From NCBI GenBank assembly GCA_017540605.1, contig JAFYAS010000060.1, forward strand, positions 78,761 to 142,760: 64,000 nucleotides of DNA, given 5' to 3'. Below the pieces are notes generated by a model. The model saw only the letters and a list, made by a program, of their open reading frames with translations, had not been told where the DNA came from and did no database searches. This DNA comes from Lachnospiraceae bacterium. GTDB taxonomy: Bacteria; Bacillota; Clostridia; Lachnospirales; Lachnospiraceae. Shown in pieces: positions 61,519 through 64,000 of this stretch (position 1 is the stretch's first letter; each line of letters opens with the position of its first letter). Both the position numbers and the translations under genes were made by a program.

Positions 61519-62874
61519 ATGGCAAAGAATAAAACAGTATTCTTTTGTCAGGAATGCGGATTTGAGTCGGCAAAATGGATGGGACAATGTCCCTCGTGTA
61601 AAAGCTGGAATACATTTGTCGAAGAAGTGAAGTTAGCAGGCGCCACTAAGCATACTGATACAAAAAGTATGCAGGCGCCTACTTCGCTTTTTAGCGTAAC
61701 CACACTTGACCTTCCGCGTATCCTGACAGGATATCAAGAACTTGATAGAGTATTGGGCGGAGGAATCGTCCCCGGATCTCTTATGCTTGTGGGCGGAGAT
61801 CCCGGTATCGGTAAATCAACTCTTTTGCTTCAGGTTATGCGTAATCTTGTAAATGCCGGTAAAAAGGTTCTTTATGCATCCGGAGAGGAGAGTCTTCAGC
61901 AGATAAAGATGAGGGCCGAAAGACTGGGTGGATTTAAGAATGATATGCAGCTTATCTGTGATACGGATGTAGATACTGTGGAGAATGCTATTATGAAGGT
62001 GAGTCCTGAGGTAGTGGTCATTGACTCTATTCAGACAATGTCCATGGCCAATGTAAGCTCTGCAGCCGGAAGTGTATCACAGGTGCGTGAGGTTACCGGA
62101 AGACTTATGCAGATAGCAAAGATGAATGGAATAGCCATCTTTGTAGTGGGACATGTGACCAAGGATGGAACTGTTGCGGGGCCGAAGACCCTAGAGCATA
62201 TGGTTGATACGGTACTTTATTTTGAGGGTGAGAGAAGTTCTATCTACAGGATACTTCGCGGTGTGAAAAATCGCTTTGGTTCTACCAATGAGATAGGTGT
62301 ATTTGAGATGAAGGGTGACGGACTTTCTGAGGTTACGAACCCATCAGAGGTAATGCTTGGAGGAAGACCCAAGGATGCAGCCGGAACGGTGGTTGTATGT
62401 ACAATGGAGGGTACAAGACCCTTGCTTGTTGAGATACAGGCGCTTGTTACCTATACAAGCTTTAATATCCCCAGAAGAACAGCTGTGGGTATGGATTTTA
62501 ACAGAGTGAACCTTTTACTTGCTGTGCTGGAAAAACGTCTCGGAATACAGATGGGTAATTGTGATGCCTATATCAATCTTACAGGGGGTATGAAGATTAA
62601 TGAGCCTGCGATAGACCTCGGCATAGTTGCTGCCATGATCTCAAGCTTTAAGAACATCATTATCCCTCCTGATACTGTGATATTTGGTGAGGTGGGTCTT
62701 GCCGGTGAGGTGAGAGCTGTCACTATGGCTGAACAGAGAGTGAAGGAAGCCGGAAAGCTTGGCTTTAAGAATTGCATTATTCCCAAGGTAAATGCAACGA
62801 AGATGAAACGCCCTGATGGTGTAAACGTTGTAGGCGTCAATTATGTGGAAGAGCTTGTGAATATGTTTGGATAA
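61519..62874 (+). CDS. radA: DNA repair protein RadA
   Basis: RadA is a RecA-like branch-migration ATPase in recombination repair. The 451-residue protein begins with the C4 zinc motif (CQECG...CPSC), then Walker A GGDPGIGKSTLLLQ, Walker B VVVIDSIQTM, the RadA-specific KNRFGSTNE, and a Lon-like C-terminal domain (about 320-450). Length is standard. It lies near clpC as in Bacillus, but with the hypothetical gene between; disA, the usual downstream neighbour in many Firmicutes, is absent. Confidence 0.96.
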   Translation: MAKNKTVFFCQECGFESAKWMGQCPSCKSWNTFVEEVKLAGATKHTDTKSMQAPTSLFSVTTLDLPRILTGYQELDRVLGGGIVPGSLMLVGGDPGIGKSTLLLQVMRNLVNAGKKVLYASGEESLQQIKMRAERLGGFKNDMQLICDTDVDTVENAIMKVSPEVVVIDSIQTMSMANVSSAAGSVSQVREVTGRLMQIAKMNGIAIFVVGHVTKDGTVAGPKTLEHMVDTVLYFEGERSSIYRILRGVKNRFGSTNEIGVFEMKGDGLSEVTNPSEVMLGGRPKDAAGTVVVCTMEGTRPLLVEIQALVTYTSFNIPRRTAVGMDFNRVNLLLAVLEKRLGIQMGNCDAYINLTGGMKINEPAIDLGIVAAMISSFKNIIIPPDTVIFGEVGLAGEVRAVTMAEQRVKEAGKLGFKNCIIPKVNATKMKRPDGVNVVGVNYVEELVNMFG

Positions 62875-62890
62875 GGTGAGGTGATTAAGC

Positions 62891-63661
62891 TTGAAGATGC
62901 TTAGGATTTTTATAGTGCTTTTAGGTATAGCTTTTATATTCTTCTTCATCCTACCTGTCTTTACATATAGGATCTTGAACATAGGAAATATCACCGGGCT
63001 TTTTGTTGGTTTTTTGTTATTTGTTTATGGTATTGCTTTTAATGTGGTGAATGATACATTGAAAGTAACCTGGAGAGCAGGACTTTTCAAATGGCTTATG
63101 ATACCTGTTATGGGAATAGTCATTATGTGTTTTCTTACAGCTATGATCATTGGCGGAATGATGATCAAAACCTGTGTGAACAAACCGAAGAATGATTCTG
63201 TTTTAGTGGTTCTTGGATGCAAGGTCATTGGAACCTCCCCAAGTCTTATGCTTAGGGAAAGACTTGATGCTGCACTTGATTATCTTAAGGAGAATCCGGA
63301 TACCCCCTGTATACTGTCGGGCGGGAAAGGATCCGACGAGGGTATCAGTGAAGCGCAGTGTATGTATGATTATCTGACAGCCAATGGAATAGAAGGAGAA
63401 AGACTCACCTTGGAAGATCGATCAACCTCCACAAGAGAGAATATTGAATATTCCAATGAATTGAGAGAGGGTAATTTGCTAGGGAACTCCATAGCTATTG
63501 TAACAAATGAATTCCATGAATATAGAGCGTCAATGATCGCAAAGAAGCTTGGAGTGGAAGCTTATGCCTATCCCGCAAAGACCCATTGGTGGCTGTTTCC
63601 TACCTATACTGTCAGAGAAATGTATGGAGTTATCTATGAATGGATAGGGCTTAAACACTAA
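62891..63661 (+). CDS. YdcF/ElyC-like (DUF218) membrane protein
   Basis: A 256-residue protein with an N-terminal TTG start (62891) seven bases after GAGGTG; the ATG at 62897 would sit 13 bases away. Three or four membrane helices occupy about residues 5-95. They are followed by a DUF218 domain (about 102-250) with VLVVLGCKV, LSGGKGSDEGISEA, EDRSTSTRENIEYS and VTNEFHEYRA. Family members act at the cell envelope, with some linked to cell-wall or carrier metabolism, but the chemistry is unsettled. The gene is last before a strong terminator. Confidence 0.85.
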   Translation: MKMLRIFIVLLGIAFIFFFILPVFTYRILNIGNITGLFVGFLLFVYGIAFNVVNDTLKVTWRAGLFKWLMIPVMGIVIMCFLTAMIIGGMMIKTCVNKPKNDSVLVVLGCKVIGTSPSLMLRERLDAALDYLKENPDTPCILSGGKGSDEGISEAQCMYDYLTANGIEGERLTLEDRSTSTRENIEYSNELREGNLLGNSIAIVTNEFHEYRASMIAKKLGVEAYAYPAKTHWWLFPTYTVREMYGVIYEWIGLKH

Positions 63662-63724
63662 TATCTGAATTGTATGATAAATATACAAAATTTGTTTAAA
63701 TTATCTATTAACAATGTATTATAA

Positions 63725-63766
63725 ATCTCTGAAAGCCTTGAAATACAAGGTTTCGGAGATTTTTTT
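63725..63766 (+). terminator. Intrinsic terminator at the end of the clpC-radA unit
   Basis: A stem of about 15 bp (63725-63740 with 63746-63760, one bulge) with a 5-base loop is followed by seven T residues. It separates the upstream operon from the strong promoter that follows. Confidence 0.85.
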
Positions 63767-63796
63767 AAATTTTATAAAAAAATTTGAAAAAAGGTG

Positions 63797-63825
63797 TTGA
63801 CAAACCAAAATCAAAGTGCTATTAT
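63797..63825 (+). promoter_or_regulatory. Strong promoter, probably of a ribosomal RNA operon
   Basis: TTGACA (63797-63802), 17-base spacer, TATTAT (63820-63825), preceded by an A-rich stretch (63770-63792) that could act as an UP element. These features are typical of rRNA promoters. No coding region follows. Confidence 0.75.
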
Positions 63826-64000
63826 AAGCAAGCTGTCGCGAACGACAGTAACAAAATGTACTTTGATAATCAAATACTAAGACAACCCCGAAGGTTCTAT
63901 GAGATATAATTCTTTAAAGAATTTTCGAACGGTTTAAAACAAACCAACAACAGTAAATTACAGGTTTTAATCATTGGTTTAATGCTAGTGTTTATGATCT
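63826..64000 (+). other. Probable leader of an rRNA operon (16S gene lies beyond the window)
   Basis: The 175 bases downstream of the promoter are non-coding. They contain a CTGTCG-CGAA-CGACAG hairpin (63833-63848) and a CTTTGATAATCAAAT segment like the leader and spacer sequences of clostridial rRNA operons. An AATTCTTTAAAGAATT dyad follows. The window ends before the conserved 16S start, so the identity is inferred. Confidence 0.5.

Overview
The window is 64 kb of chromosome from a low-GC Gram-positive bacterium of the class Clostridia, most likely a Lachnospiraceae member (Butyrivibrio/Roseburia-like). The evidence is the gene order rimP-nusA-ylxR-ylxQ-infB-rbfA-nrnA-truB-ribF, pta-ackA-rpmF, plsX-rnc-smc-ftsY, the paired UPF0237/UPF0210 genes, AGGAGG-type ribosome binding sites, TTG/GTG starts, and many GGDEF and HD-GYP proteins with little else of a Gram-negative character. 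The genus cannot be fixed from the sequence alone. Every supported gene lies on the + strand.

Layout. 1-526: end of a MIF/tautomerase-like gene, then a stump of a GGDEF domain. 535-9055: translation and RNA operon (rimP to ribF) behind a promoter and a leader hairpin. 9062-12855: zinc-finger membrane protein, DNA polymerase I, CoaE. 12869-16924: FtsA-like actin-fold ATPase and a membrane diguanylate cyclase. 16943-19437: acetate pathway pta-ackA, then rpmF with its own promoter. 19547-24649: FapA/DUF342 protein with an unusual repeat array, an HD-GYP protein, plsX and rnc. 24712-32382: smc, ftsY, two small unknown genes, ilvA, and a metallo-hydrolase. 32397-40698: three consecutive large signalling genes (REC-HD-GYP, a hybrid kinase with two sensor regions, a propeller-HD-GYP receptor). 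40820-43914: ABC exporter cluster with a small Xre regulator. 43966-44180: a 27-codon gene with its own promoter and terminator. 44213-45951: UPF0237-UPF0210. 46051-46276: a mobile-looking inverted-repeat element in front of tyrS. 46306-55005: tyrS, two tRNA/rRNA-modification-like genes separated by a LacI-type/GGDEF receptor, RNase G, CapA-like protein. 55023-55480: tRNA-Gly followed by a cluster of palindromic repeats built partly from its own 3' end. 55499-63661: purMND, clpC, unknown gene, radA, YdcF-like gene. 63725-64000: strong terminator, strong promoter and what looks like the leader of a ribosomal RNA operon.

How it works together. Most of the window is housekeeping (translation initiation, replication and repair, chromosome segregation, acetate production, phospholipid and purine synthesis). 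Two layers stand out from it. One is a dense cyclic-di-GMP layer: two intact diguanylate cyclases, three HD-GYP phosphodiesterase-type proteins, one GGDEF remnant, and a hybrid kinase, several inserted between genes that are usually adjacent. The other is a set of related GC-rich palindromic modules at 28.3, 46.1 and 55.2 kb. They share pieces with each other, and at 55.2 kb with the tRNA-Gly 3' end. They are the best candidate here for something undescribed.
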